Notes under the pieces: model-generated
Told to the model about the DNA's origin: nothing
What the model saw: only the letters and a program-made list of their open reading frames with translations
Database searches by the model: none
Assembly: GCA_000173575.1 (NCBI GenBank)
Contig: ABYL01000043.1
Location: 1-49,229 of the forward strand
DNA: 49,229 bases
Direction: 5' to 3'
From: Burkholderia sp. H160
GTDB lineage: Bacteria > Pseudomonadota > Gammaproteobacteria > Burkholderiales > Burkholderiaceae
In this document: positions 11,753 to 20,505 of the stretch, piece after piece
Numbering within the stretch: the stretch's first letter is position 1
Layout of the letters: each line of letters starts with the position of its first letter
Translations under genes and position numbers: made by a program

Positions 11753-12571
11753 ATGCCACCCCGTGCGGTCGATGCAGCCGGCGTCGCGCACGATATCGCG
11801 GGCGCCGATGCGCGCATCGTCTCGCTGGTGCCGAGCCTCACCGAAACCCTGTTCGCGCTCGGCCTTGAGCGGCAGATCGTCGGACGCACCGGTTTTTGCG
11901 TGCATCCGCGCGACAAGGTCCGCGCGGTACCGAAGGTCGGCGGCACCAAGGCCGTCAAGCTCGATGCGATCCGTGCGCTGCGCCCCACCCACCTTCTCGT
12001 CAATGTCGACGAAAACGAACGCGACACCGTCGAGCAACTGCGCGCGTTCGTGCCGCACATCGTCGTCACCCATCCGCAGACCCCGCGCGACAACCTCGCG
12101 CTGTACGCGCTGCTCGGCGCGATCTTCAGACGTGAAGAAGAAGCGCAGCGCTTGAGCAGCGCGCTCGATGCGCGTCTGCGCGAAGCCGCCGCTCACACCT
12201 TCACCGCGCAAAACGTGCTGTATCTGATCTGGCGCGAACCGTGGATGAGCGTCGCGCGCGACACCTATATCGCCGCGATGCTGCGCCTCGTGAACTGGCA
12301 CACGCTGCCCGACGTGCACGGCGGCAGCGCGGGCGCCGCACGTTACCCCACGCTCGACTTCGACGACGCGCCGTGGCTCGCGCAAGTCGACCGCGTGCTG
12401 CTGTCGAGCGAGCCGTACCGCTTCACGGCCGCGCATCGCGATGCGCTCGCGCGCGATCCACGTCTCTCCGGCAAGCGTATCGAGCTCATCGATGGGGAAA
12501 TGACGTCGTGGTACGGCGTGCGCGCGATCGACGGCATCGGCTATCTGCTGCGCCTCGCCGCGACCGCTTGA
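11753..12571 (+). CDS. Cobalamin/helical-backbone metal receptor (BtuF-like), without signal peptide
   Basis: This 272-residue protein has the fold signature of class III periplasmic binding proteins (BtuF/FepB type): RIVSLVPSLTETLFALGL near the N-terminus, then LRPTHLLVN, and a long linking helix. BtuF proteins bind cobalamin for the BtuCD importer. Unlike BtuF, this protein has no signal peptide or lipobox: it starts MPPRAVDAAGVAHDIAG and the next in-frame context upstream is the previous gene. It begins 3 bases after the SDR stop codon. No btuC or btuD lies nearby. It may act in the cytoplasm or bind another chelate; the function is open. Confidence 0.75.
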   Translation: MPPRAVDAAGVAHDIAGADARIVSLVPSLTETLFALGLERQIVGRTGFCVHPRDKVRAVPKVGGTKAVKLDAIRALRPTHLLVNVDENERDTVEQLRAFVPHIVVTHPQTPRDNLALYALLGAIFRREEEAQRLSSALDARLREAAAHTFTAQNVLYLIWREPWMSVARDTYIAAMLRLVNWHTLPDVHGGSAGAARYPTLDFDDAPWLAQVDRVLLSSEPYRFTAAHRDALARDPRLSGKRIELIDGEMTSWYGVRAIDGIGYLLRLAATA

Positions 12572-12804
12572 AGCGGCGACGTGACCCCGCCGTCCCATAT
12601 GGATATGTTGATTAAATTGTTGTCGCCATAATGGGCCTTCGATAAGCTTTCGCGAAGGCGCGCCGCCAGCCAGACCGGCGGCGCCGGGAACGTATCACAA
12701 TAGTGGCGACGCGCTCGCGGGAATCGCTCACCTGCCCGCTCACGCATCGCCGCCATAAACACAACCAGACGCACTGCCTGACTGCGCTCGCTACCGGAGA
12801 TCCT

Positions 12805-14391
12805 ATGCGCTTCAAACTGCTTGCGGCCGCCATCCTGTTCACGGCGCCCGCGCTCGTGCTTGCCAAACCGTTGACCGTCTGTACCGAATCGAGCCCCGAC
12901 GGCTTCGACGTGGTGCAGTTCAATTCGCTGGTGACGACCAATGCATCGGCCGACGTGATCTTCAACTCGCTGGTGTCGTTCGACGAAGCCGCGAAGAAGG
13001 TCGTGCCCGCGCTCGCCGACAAGTGGGAAGTGAGCCCCGACGGCCTGACCTACACGTTCCACCTGCGCCCGAATGTGCAATTCCAGACCACCGACTACTT
13101 CAAGCCCACCCGCGCGCTGAATGCCGACGACGTGATCTTCACGTTCGACCGCATGCTCAACGACAGCAATCCGTGGCACAAGGTGGCGGGCGCGAGCGGC
13201 TTCCCGCACGCGCAGTCGATGGGGCTGCCGAAGCTGATCAAGTCGATCACCAAGGTCGACGACAACACGGTCAAGTTCGAGCTGAACGAGCCGAACGCGA
13301 CCTTCGTGTCGATCCTGACGATGGGCTTCGCATCGATCTATTCGGCCGAGTACGCGGACCAGCTGCTGAAGGCCGGCCAGCAGGTCGACCTGAACGCGAA
13401 GCCGATCGGCACCGGCCCGTTCGTGCTGAAGAGCTATACGAAAGACGCGGTGATCCGCTACGACGTGAATCCGACCTACTGGGGGCAGAAGCCGAAGATC
13501 GACCGCCTGATCTACGCGATCACGCCCGATGCGACCGTGCGCGCGCAGAAGGTGAAGGCCGGCGAATGCCAGATCGCGCTGTCGCCGAAGCCGCAGGATC
13601 TCGCCGGCGCGAAGAACGACACGTCGCTCGCGATCGTGCAGACGCCGGCGTTCATGACGGCCTTCGTCGCGCTGAACACGCAGCAGAAGCCGCTCGACAA
13701 TCAGAAGGTGCGCGCCGCGCTGAACATGGCATTCGACCGCACGACGTATCTGAAGACCGTGTTCGACAACACCGCGACGCCTGCCGTGAACCCGTTCCCG
13801 CCGAATACGTGGAGCTACAACCACTCGATCAAGGGCTGGCCGTACGACCCGGCGAAGGCGAAGAAGCTGCTCGCCGACGCGGGCTATCCGAACGGCTTCG
13901 CAACGACGATCTGGGTGCGTCCGAATGGCAGCGTGCTGAATCCGAATCCGAAGGCCGGTGCCGAACTGCTGCAGGCCGACTTCGCGAAGATCGGCGTGAA
14001 GGCGGACGTGAAGGTGATCGAATGGGGCGAGCTGATCAAACAGGCGAAGCAAGGCCAGCATGACTCGCTGTTCATGGGCTGGGCCGGGGACAACGGTGAT
14101 CCGGACAACTATCTGTCGCCGCTCTTCAGTTGCAACGCGGTGAAGTCGGGTATCAACTTCGCGCGCTTCTGCGATCAGGATCTCGACAAGCTGATCGCAG
14201 ACGGCAAGGCCACGGCCGATATCGCCAAGCGCACGAAAGCGTACGAAGCCGCCCAGCAGATCATCCACGATGAAGCGCTGTGGATTCCGCTCGGCTATCC
14301 GACCGCTGCCGCGATCACGCGTACGAATGTGAGCGGGTACCACGTGAGTCCGTTTGGTCGGCAGAATTTTGGGGCGGTGGTGGTGCAGTGA
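12805..14391 (+). CDS. dppA: ABC transporter substrate-binding protein, dipeptide type (DppA-like)
   Basis: This 528-residue periplasmic protein belongs to solute-binding family 5 (SBP_bac_5), which captures di- or oligopeptides, or haem in some cases, for ABC import. The signal peptide is MRFKLLAAAILFTAPALVLA. The mature N-terminus KPLTVCTESSPDGFDVVQF and the ALNADDVIFTFDRML segment match DppA-type proteins. The ATG at 12805 (after CGGAGA, 12795-12800) is preferred over an extension to 12703 because it places the signal peptide at the start. It is flanked by a terminator and no permease or ATPase gene follows, so its membrane partners must be encoded elsewhere. Confidence 0.9.
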   Translation: MRFKLLAAAILFTAPALVLAKPLTVCTESSPDGFDVVQFNSLVTTNASADVIFNSLVSFDEAAKKVVPALADKWEVSPDGLTYTFHLRPNVQFQTTDYFKPTRALNADDVIFTFDRMLNDSNPWHKVAGASGFPHAQSMGLPKLIKSITKVDDNTVKFELNEPNATFVSILTMGFASIYSAEYADQLLKAGQQVDLNAKPIGTGPFVLKSYTKDAVIRYDVNPTYWGQKPKIDRLIYAITPDATVRAQKVKAGECQIALSPKPQDLAGAKNDTSLAIVQTPAFMTAFVALNTQQKPLDNQKVRAALNMAFDRTTYLKTVFDNTATPAVNPFPPNTWSYNHSIKGWPYDPAKAKKLLADAGYPNGFATTIWVRPNGSVLNPNPKAGAELLQADFAKIGVKADVKVIEWGELIKQAKQGQHDSLFMGWAGDNGDPDNYLSPLFSCNAVKSGINFARFCDQDLDKLIADGKATADIAKRTKAYEAAQQIIHDEALWIPLGYPTAAAITRTNVSGYHVSPFGRQNFGAVVVQ

Positions 14392-14420
14392 TTTTGCGTT
14401 CCGTCTGAAAACGCGAAAGG

Positions 14421-14456
14421 ATAAGCCGACCTTCACCGGTCGGCTTTTTTATTTCT
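14421..14456 (+). terminator. Rho-independent terminator after dppA
   Basis: AAGCCGACC and GGTCGGCTT form a 9-bp stem with a six-base loop, followed by TTTTTTATTT. It cleanly separates dppA from the convergent islet genes. Confidence 0.92.
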
Positions 14457-14501
14457 GGCGATTCAGGTCAATAGGGCTCCCCCAATCCAAGGCAGATCTT
14501 T

Positions 14502-15095
14502 TTACTTCGTCGTGCTGTTTGATTCAGCGATTCTCGGATCGAACGATACGCCTTCAAGACAGTCACGATTACGTTCGGCGAAAGCGAAGGACAAGGTTCC
14601 CCACGGCAGAAAGGCTGAAAATGCCGTCGTTTCGTCCAGAGAATGTCCACGCGGAGTATCTGTAATTTTCAGGTTGCCGTAATGCGCACGGACCGTCGCA
14701 AGCGTGACGCATTCACCACTAAATTTCCCGAGTACAAGAAAACCAGGATGCCCTGCATGGTTGCGAATACGTAGATCCACATTACCGACCACGACGCCGT
14801 CTGCCAGCTTGGCAGGACCGCCGACATAAAACTGGAATGCGGTGTTTTGAATTGGATCTTTGCTGGTATCTCTGTCGACAAGATGAGTCGCGAGCACGCT
14901 TTCGACCTTTGCCTTAGTGAACGGAATTTGCTGCACCAAGGCGTCGATGGTCTGCCACAGTGTCATGTCCGGTTGAGTCATCTGTGAGTCCTTTCCATGT
15001 TGTCCAGCCGCGAGGCTGCATCCGGCAAGCCACCCTGCCAGGCAAAGCACTGCAAGTACCCTCGTCAGACTATCTGGATGGGTAAGTCTCGTCAT
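14502..15095 (-). CDS. Lipoprotein, putative immunity partner of the adjacent metallopeptidase
   Basis: This is a 197-residue predicted outer-membrane lipoprotein. The signal peptide ends in the lipobox LAGC with C26 as the lipidated residue and Ser at +2, which favours sorting to the outer membrane. I do not recognise a named family. The mature part is compact, with three cysteines in later segments (GECVTLATV, NRDCLEGV) and no catalytic motif. The ATG at 15095 is chosen because GGAAG lies about 6 bases upstream; the longer frame to 15278 runs inside the toxin gene. Its start overlaps the end of the metallopeptidase gene by 26 bases, so translation is probably coupled. The pairing of a toxin-like zincin with an overlapping lipoprotein resembles a periplasmic effector and its immunity protein; that role is inference. 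Confidence 0.75.
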   Translation of the reverse strand: MTRLTHPDSLTRVLAVLCLAGWLAGCSLAAGQHGKDSQMTQPDMTLWQTIDALVQQIPFTKAKVESVLATHLVDRDTSKDPIQNTAFQFYVGGPAKLADGVVVGNVDLRIRNHAGHPGFLVLGKFSGECVTLATVRAHYGNLKITDTPRGHSLDETTAFSAFLPWGTLSFAFAERNRDCLEGVSFDPRIAESNSTTK

Positions 15096-16104
15096 ACCAG
15101 CTTCCATAGTAGTCTGCGTACCTCTGTCCCGTGTTCGACGTGACTTCGTCGCCGAATGCAGTCCCGATTGCTGCCCGGCAGGCCGCGGCATTTCCGTCCC
15201 GCAAGTACTTGTCGTATGCGGCGTTGTAAGCTGTACCGTTTGCGCCAGCAACGCCAATGTTCGGGCCATGACTGGCAAGAATTTCGCGCTGCGTGCGAAT
15301 ATTGCTCATCGTTGCTGCAGCCTCGTCTTCGAGCTTGCCTTTCACATAGGCCGCCTTCGATGAGATATCTTCGTCGTAGGCGTAGGCCGCATGCCCAACC
15401 TCATGGGACAAGACTTGCACATATGCCCCTGGGCGGCTAAGCAAATCTCTGTCCATGGTGATGACCTTGCTATACCGGTTCGTATATGAGCCTCCATGCG
15501 GTTTGCCATACTCGATATACCAACCGCTATCTCCCAGCTTTTTCATATCAGCCGACAATCCCGGGGACTTGCGAACAAGTCGGTCAATATCTTCGCCAAC
15601 TTCGTTAGCCATAAAGTCAGCCACGGGCGATGGCGCAACAGGATTGAGTAAAGCAGGTAGGTCAGCACGTGTGAGCGCCGCCTTCGCGAGTACTTGATTG
15701 GGTATCGGCGGATCAGCCCTTTTGTGCACGCGGTTGCGTTGCGTCCTGGTCTCTTCGATGTACCACTTGACATCCCAAGGCGGCGGAACAAATATCAGCT
15801 TGCCTTGCTGAAGATCCTCGAAGATTGCCCGCGCCACTTCGTGGTCGCTCATCAAGTGAATCCGCAGGCCTACACCGTTCGTCCGGGACAGGAGATGTCG
15901 CAGACTATGCATGTCCGCATTACTCGACCTCCACGGCAAGGAACTTGCCCATGTCACAAAGTCCTCATGAGCGGTTTTCAATGCTTGCGTCAGTTCCTCG
16001 TGTTCCTCACGCGTGAGTGGTTGCCTGGCAACCAGGCTCCACCAGGAGGCCAGTGAGATATTCCGCGCCTCGGTTACGTGAATGAGGCTTCGACTGAAAA
16101 TCAT
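15070..16104 (-). CDS. Zincin-type metallopeptidase, putative interbacterial toxin
   Basis: This protein of about 344 residues carries a zinc metallopeptidase motif H234-E-V-G-H238 within VLSHEVGHAAYAY, and a candidate third zinc ligand at E259 or E261 in KLEDEAAATMSN. The C-terminal 170 residues (from about KLGDSGWYIEYGKPHGGSYTN to YADYYGSWYDETYP) look to me like zincin domains at the C-terminus of polymorphic toxins and type VI cargo effectors. The N-terminal half lacks a signal peptide and contains LLSRTNGVGLRIHL and GKLIFVPPPWDV, perhaps a delivery region. The ATG at 16104 follows GCGGGG; a GTG at 16158 would add 18 residues but has no ribosome site. GC content is visibly lower than in neighbouring genes. 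No vgrG, PAAR, hcp or rhs gene is present nearby. Confidence 0.75.
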   Translation of the reverse strand: MIFSRSLIHVTEARNISLASWWSLVARQPLTREEHEELTQALKTAHEDFVTWASSLPWRSSNADMHSLRHLLSRTNGVGLRIHLMSDHEVARAIFEDLQQGKLIFVPPPWDVKWYIEETRTQRNRVHKRADPPIPNQVLAKAALTRADLPALLNPVAPSPVADFMANEVGEDIDRLVRKSPGLSADMKKLGDSGWYIEYGKPHGGSYTNRYSKVITMDRDLLSRPGAYVQVLSHEVGHAAYAYDEDISSKAAYVKGKLEDEAAATMSNIRTQREILASHGPNIGVAGANGTAYNAAYDKYLRDGNAAACRAAIGTAFGDEVTSNTGQRYADYYGSWYDETYPSR

Positions 16105-16397
16105 CAGTACCCCGCAATTTTTATTACTAAAGACGAGGTTCAGATCGTAGCAGCTCACGCACGATCGTATCGCGTCTCATATTAATCTTTACATCTATTT
16201 AAAGAACGCTATGAGTTCACCGACATGCACTGATGCGGTAAATCGGCGCCTGGCGCACAACAACAACACTCTGTGACGTTTGCCCAACCAAATCTCGCGC
16301 CTTTGCCCGCGAGATCGTCTCCTCATGCAATTACTCTTCGGACAAGAGGCTGATAATTGCACGCGCAGTAGCGGGCCACGATTTGATAGAAAGGTTG

Positions 16398-16862
16398 ATG
16401 CGCAAAAGTAAAGACCGCTCTATGCACACATTAAAACTCATCTGTTTTTGCTTGGCCGCCGGATTGCCCGCGGTGGTCCTGGCGGCCTCGACTGCGTCCG
16501 CCGTTGGCGAGCGGGCTTTGCGGGAGGAATGCAGCGCCTTCTCGCAAGCGGGAATGCGGGACTGTCTGGCAGAAAAAGCGGAGGCCAGTAAGAAGGCCCT
16601 CAGACACGCCGAGGAGAAGATGGCTCACACCCTCTCCAAATGGGATGAAGACAACGAGTACGTCAACCAGGCCAAGGCAAAACTCGTCGCATTAGACAGA
16701 AAATTCGCTGAGTACCGCGAGACTCAATGCGAATTCGCAGCTTCGCTAAGTGGTGGTGGAGCTGGCAATGCGCACGAAATGGGCCGTTTGGCTTGCGTTT
16801 CCGAACTCAACAACTGGCGAGCCGAGCAACTACGCGACGCTGCATCCGACTTGCCGTTGTAG
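16398..16862 (+). CDS. LprI-type periplasmic protein (DUF1311, lysozyme-inhibitor-like)
   Basis: This 154-residue protein has a signal peptide (LKLICFCLAAGLPAVVLAAS region) and the DUF1311/LprI pattern: C in EECSAF, C in MRDCLAEKA, C in ETQCEFAASLSGGG and C in GRLACVSELNNWRAEQL, which would make two disulfides. LprI of Mycobacterium inhibits lysozyme; many proteobacterial relatives are uncharacterised. The start is uncertain between ATG 16398 (AAGG at 16391-16394, rather close) and ATG 16422; a TTG at 16383 is less likely. It is divergent from the metallopeptidase gene and separated from it by about 290 AT-rich bases. It may protect the cell wall, but that is inference from the family name. 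Confidence 0.75.
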   Translation: MRKSKDRSMHTLKLICFCLAAGLPAVVLAASTASAVGERALREECSAFSQAGMRDCLAEKAEASKKALRHAEEKMAHTLSKWDEDNEYVNQAKAKLVALDRKFAEYRETQCEFAASLSGGGAGNAHEMGRLACVSELNNWRAEQLRDAASDLPL

Positions 16863-16927
16863 TAGTTCGCACGAGCGCACGCCTCATCGTCGCGCCGCTC
16901 AGCACCACCGCATAGCGCGGATTTATG

Positions 16928-18001
16928 TCAGGCCGCCGCAAACCGAATCACCCCATCCGCATCCTGCGTCCGTTTCAACTCCCCCGCCCGCCACAGCAGA
17001 TGCAGATGTGCGAGCGCCTCACCCATCGCAAACGTCATCTGATGGATATCGAGCTGGCGCTTGAACATCAGCGGCACGATATCGGCGGCGCTGCGCGGTT
17101 TTTCGGCGCAGGCTTCGCGCACTTCGGCGAGCCGCGCATCGTGATGCTCGCGCAACTGACGAATGCGCGTAAGTACACCGCGAAACGGCTTGCCATGCGA
17201 CGGCAGCACCAGCGTGTCCTCGGGCATCGTCTCGTAGCGGCCGAGCGACTCCAGATACAGTTCGAGCGGCGAGCCCTCAGGCTCGATATCGAACACCGAC
17301 ACGTTGGTCGAAATGCGCGGCAACACCATGTCGCCGGAAATCAACGTGCCGGTTTCCGCGCAGTACAGCGCACAGTGTTCGGGCGAGTGACCGAAGCCCG
17401 TCACAACGCGCCACGTCCTGCCGCCGATCCTCACCTCCTCGGCTTCGCGCAAACGGCGGTATTGCCCCGGAATCGCCGGCACGAGGCTCGAGTAATAGCT
17501 CTTGCGATTGCGCAGCTTGTCGAGCGATTCGGCGTCGTTCAGACCGTGCCGAGCGAAGTGCCCCGCCGCGGCCTCGCCGCCCGCGTTCGAGCCGTCGCCG
17601 GTCGCCATCACGCGCGCCTGCATGTATTCGCCGAGCGTCATCCACAGCCGCGCGTCCCAGCGCTGCTTATCGCCGCCGCTGCACACCCAGTGCGCGAGGC
17701 CGATATGATCAGGATGGCAATGCGTGACGATCACACGCAGCACCGGCAGTCCGTCGAGCACCGAGTCGAACAAGCTCTCCCAATTCGCCTTGATCGTGTC
17801 CGACGTGATGCCGCAATCGACCACCGTCCAGCCTTGCTGGCCGTCGATTTCATCGCGCAGCAGCCACAGGTTGATATGGTCGAGCGCGAACGGCAACGGC
17901 ATGCGCAGCCATAGCACGCCGGGCGCGACTTCCATCGTCCGGCCCGAGTCGGGCATCGTATCGTTGTAGGGGTATTGGAGTTGATGTTCGAGTGCGTTCA
18001 T
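16928..18001 (-). CDS. MBL fold metallo-hydrolase
   Basis: This 357-residue metallo-beta-lactamase-fold hydrolase has the metal-binding motif THCHPDHIG at about residue 104 and downstream ligands in GFGHSPEHCALY, LISGDMVLP and LPSHGKPF. The length, with a C-terminal extension rich in helices (MFKRQLDIHQMTFAMGEALAHL), fits proteins with a glyoxalase-II-like domain plus a C-terminal winged-helix cap, as in thioesterase or lactonase-like members. The ATG at 18001 is chosen over 18034; GGAGG lies 12 bases upstream. It is divergent from the MerR-type regulator with 159 bases between them and may share its operator. Possible acyl-CoA thioesterase or hydrolase in fatty acid or branched-chain catabolism, by context only. 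Confidence 0.85.
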   Translation of the reverse strand: MNALEHQLQYPYNDTMPDSGRTMEVAPGVLWLRMPLPFALDHINLWLLRDEIDGQQGWTVVDCGITSDTIKANWESLFDSVLDGLPVLRVIVTHCHPDHIGLAHWVCSGGDKQRWDARLWMTLGEYMQARVMATGDGSNAGGEAAAGHFARHGLNDAESLDKLRNRKSYYSSLVPAIPGQYRRLREAEEVRIGGRTWRVVTGFGHSPEHCALYCAETGTLISGDMVLPRISTNVSVFDIEPEGSPLELYLESLGRYETMPEDTLVLPSHGKPFRGVLTRIRQLREHHDARLAEVREACAEKPRSAADIVPLMFKRQLDIHQMTFAMGEALAHLHLLWRAGELKRTQDADGVIRFAAA

Positions 18002-18085
18002 AGGGACTGTCTTCCTCCGACGACCTTCCGGCATGGCGAGGTGTGCGATGCCGGTCGGCCTGGTTGTGGTTGCTTTCCGCTCAGG

Positions 18086-18116
18086 TTGACGATAACGTAA
18101 ACGTCGATTCTATCGT
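18086..18116 (+). promoter_or_regulatory. MerR-type promoter and operator upstream of the LiuR-like gene
   Basis: TTGACG (18086-18091) and TATCGT (18111-18116) are separated by exactly 19 bases, the stretched spacing typical of MerR-family promoters. An imperfect palindrome, TTGACGATAAC/GTAAACGTCGA (18086-18107, 8 of 11 positions paired), overlaps the -35 and the spacer. The regulator gene begins at 18161, so autoregulation is likely, and the divergent hydrolase gene could share the site. Confidence 0.5.
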
Positions 18117-18160
18117 TCAATCCGGTTTTGTGCCCGGCCACACGGCCACGAGATGTCCCG

Positions 18161-18565
18161 ATGAATACGCAATACACGATCACCGAGCTCGCGCGCGAAT
18201 TCGACATCACGCCGCGCGCGATCCGTTTCTACGAAGACCAGGGTTTACTCTCACCGAGCCGCGAAGGTTCGAGCGGCTTGCGACGCGTCTATTCGGGCCG
18301 CGACCGCACGCGTCTGAAGCTCACGCTGCGCGGCAAGCGACTTGGCTTTACGCTATCGGAGATCCGCGACCTGCTCGACGTCTACGAATCGCCGACCGAC
18401 ACCGTGCCGCAACTGCACGCGTTTCTCGCCACGGTCGCGCGCCATCGCGAAGTGCTCGAACGTCAGCGCGAAGATCTCGACGCGACGCTCGAAGATCTCG
18501 CGCAGTACGAAACGCAGGCGCGCGCGTTGCTCGATGGCGCAGGGCACGACGCGAAGCCTGCCTGA
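18161..18565 (+). CDS. MerR family transcriptional regulator, LiuR-like
   Basis: This 134-residue regulator has an N-terminal winged helix (YTITELAREFDITPRAIRFY, then EDQGLLSPSREG and RVYSGRDRTRLKL) and a C-terminal dimerisation coiled coil (about 85-125). The segment LRGKRLGFTLSEIRDLLDVY is close to LiuR, the MerR regulator of leucine/isovalerate and related acyl-CoA degradation genes in proteobacteria; assignment is from recall. It lacks the cysteines of metal-sensing MerR proteins. The ATG at 18161 starts MNTQYTITELA; the frame extends to 18128 without support. It sits upstream of aceK and an acyl-CoA catabolic gene set, which fits a role in fatty or branched-chain acid use. Confidence 0.88.
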   Translation: MNTQYTITELAREFDITPRAIRFYEDQGLLSPSREGSSGLRRVYSGRDRTRLKLTLRGKRLGFTLSEIRDLLDVYESPTDTVPQLHAFLATVARHREVLERQREDLDATLEDLAQYETQARALLDGAGHDAKPA

Positions 18566-18614
18566 ATCGGCCTGAAGTTGCCTGACTCTGACCGGCGTTT
18601 GCGGAGCGCGCGTG

Positions 18615-20432
18615 ATGAATCACTTTCCCAAACTGTTATCGTCGCAAATCGGTTTCGATGTCGCGCAGACGATGCTCGAAGGGTTCGACCGTCACTACCG
18701 GATCTTTCGCGACGCCGCGATCAACGCAAAGACGCTGTTCGAAGCCGGTGACTGGCACGGCCTGCAAAAGCTCGCGCGCGACCGCATCGCGTCGTACGAC
18801 GATCGCGTGCGGGAATGCGTGCAACTGCTTGAAGACGAGTACGACGCGGAGAATATCGACAGCGAAGTGTGGCAGCAGATCAAGCTGCACTACATCGGCC
18901 TTCTGACCACGCACCGTCAGCCCGAATGCGCGGAAACGTTTTTTAATTCGGTATCCTGCAAGATCCTGCACCGCTCGTATTTCAACAACGATTTCATTTT
19001 CGTTCGTCCGGCGATCTCGACCGAATACATCGAGAACGACGAACCGGCCGCGAAGCCGACCTATCGCGCGTACTACCCCGCGACTGACGGACTTGCCGCG
19101 ACGCTGGAGCGGATCGTCACGAACTTCCAGCTCGATCCGCCGTTCGAGAATCTGAAGCGCGACGTCGCCTGCTTGATGCAGTCGATTCACGAGGCGTTCG
19201 GGGTGTTCGACGAAGCGCCGAACTTCCAGATCCACGTGTTGTCTTCGCTGTTTTATCGCAACAAGGCCGCGTATATTGTCGGGCGCATCATCAATGGTGA
19301 CGCGCTGCTGCCGTTCGCGGTGCCGCTGCGTCATGTGAAACCAGGTGTGCTTGCGCTCGACACGGTGCTGCTCAGGCGCGAGCAGTTGCTGATCATCTTC
19401 AGCTTCTCGCATTCGTATTTTCTGGTCGACATGGAAGTGCCGTCCGCGTATGTCGAATTTCTGCGCACGGTTATGCCGGGCAAGCCGAAGGCGGAAATCT
19501 ATACGTCGGTGGGTCTGCAGAAGCAGGGCAAGAATCTGTTCTATCGCGACCTGCTGCATCACCTGAAGCATTCGAGCGACCGCTTCATCGTCGCGCCCGG
19601 CATCAAGGGGCTCGTGATGCTGGTGTTCACGTTGCCGTCGTTCCCCTACGTGTTCAAGCTGATCAAGGACAACTTTCCACCGTCGAAGGAAACCACGCGC
19701 GCGCAGATCCAGCAGAAGTATCTGCTCGTCAAACGTCACGACCGGCTCGGCCGCATGGCCGACACGCTCGAATATTCGAGCGTCGCGCTGCCGCTCGCGC
19801 GGCTCGACGAAACGCTGTTGCGCGAACTCGAGAAGGAAGTGCCATCGCTGATCGAGTACGACGGCGAGAACCTCGTGATCCGCCATATGTACATCGAGCG
19901 ACGCATGGTGCCGCTCAATCTGTTCCTGCAGAACGGCAACGACGAGGACGTCGAGCACGGCATCAAGGAATACGGCAACGCGGTGAAGGAGCTGATGCAG
20001 GCGAACATCTTCCCCGGCGACATGCTGTACAAGAACTTCGGCGTCACGCGACATGGCCGCGTCGTGTTCTACGACTACGACGAGATCGAATACCTGACCG
20101 ACTGCAACGTGCGGGCGGTGCCGCCGCCGCGCAACGAGGAAGACGAAATGTCGGACGAGCCGTGGTATGCGGTCGGTCCGCACGATATTTTTCCGGAGAC
20201 GTACGGCACGTTCCTGCTCGGCGATCCGCGCGTGCGCCGCTCGTTCATGCGGCATCACGCGGACTTTTTCGAGCCTGCGTTGTGGCAGCGGCACAAGGAT
20301 CATCTGTTGAAGGGCGAGTTGCCCGATTTTTTCCCGTACGACCAGAGCGTGCGCTTTTGCGTGCGTTATCCGGAGCGGTTCGCCGAAGCACCCGATGCGC
20401 AGGCGGACGAACCAAACGTGCGTGTGGCTTGA
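18615..20432 (+). CDS. aceK: Isocitrate dehydrogenase kinase/phosphatase AceK
   Basis: AceK phosphorylates and dephosphorylates isocitrate dehydrogenase, diverting isocitrate into the glyoxylate bypass during growth on acetate or fatty acids. The 605-residue length matches the family. The N-terminal regulatory region covers about 1-310. The kinase-like domain has the ATP-binding loop [12 protein letters not shown] (about 320) with the lysine in [15 protein letters not shown], the [17 protein letters not shown] segment and the metal-binding [15 protein letters not shown]. The ATG at 18615 gives [13 protein letters not shown], preceded by GGAG at 18603-18606; a GTG at 18612 is adjacent. It follows the MerR regulator by 49 bases and precedes a thiolase gene. 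Confidence 0.96.
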   Translation: MNHFPKLLSSQIGFDVAQTMLEGFDRHYRIFRDAAINAKTLFEAGDWHGLQKLARDRIASYDDRVRECVQLLEDEYDAENIDSEVWQQIKLHYIGLLTTHRQPECAETFFNSVSCKILHRSYFNNDFIFVRPAISTEYIENDEPAAKPTYRAYYPATDGLAATLERIVTNFQLDPPFENLKRDVACLMQSIHEAFGVFDEAPNFQIHVLSSLFYRNKAAYIVGRIINGDALLPFAVPLRHVKPGVLALDTVLLRREQLLIIFSFSHSYFLVDMEVPSAYVEFLRTVMPGKPKAEIYTSVGLQKQGKNLFYRDLLHHLKHSSDRFIVAPGIKGLVMLVFTLPSFPYVFKLIKDNFPPSKETTRAQIQQKYLLVKRHDRLGRMADTLEYSSVALPLARLDETLLRELEKEVPSLIEYDGENLVIRHMYIERRMVPLNLFLQNGNDEDVEHGIKEYGNAVKELMQANIFPGDMLYKNFGVTRHGRVVFYDYDEIEYLTDCNVRAVPPPRNEEDEMSDEPWYAVGPHDIFPETYGTFLLGDPRVRRSFMRHHADFFEPALWQRHKDHLLKGELPDFFPYDQSVRFCVRYPERFAEAPDAQADEPNVRVA

Positions 20433-20505
20433 TGAATCTCACGAGGATTCGCATCAGGCCACGCGCGGCAGTAGCCATCCAAGCTATGACCAAGGAGCTT
20501 CAATC

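Noticed and set aside
12541-14436. A 631-codon minus-strand frame over dppA
   Set aside because: It is antisense to a complete, signal-peptide-bearing binding protein and has shadow-like Arg/Val/His composition.
14502-16920. A complete type VI secretion cluster
   Set aside because: No hcp, vgrG, tss or clpV gene is present; only a possible cargo pair.
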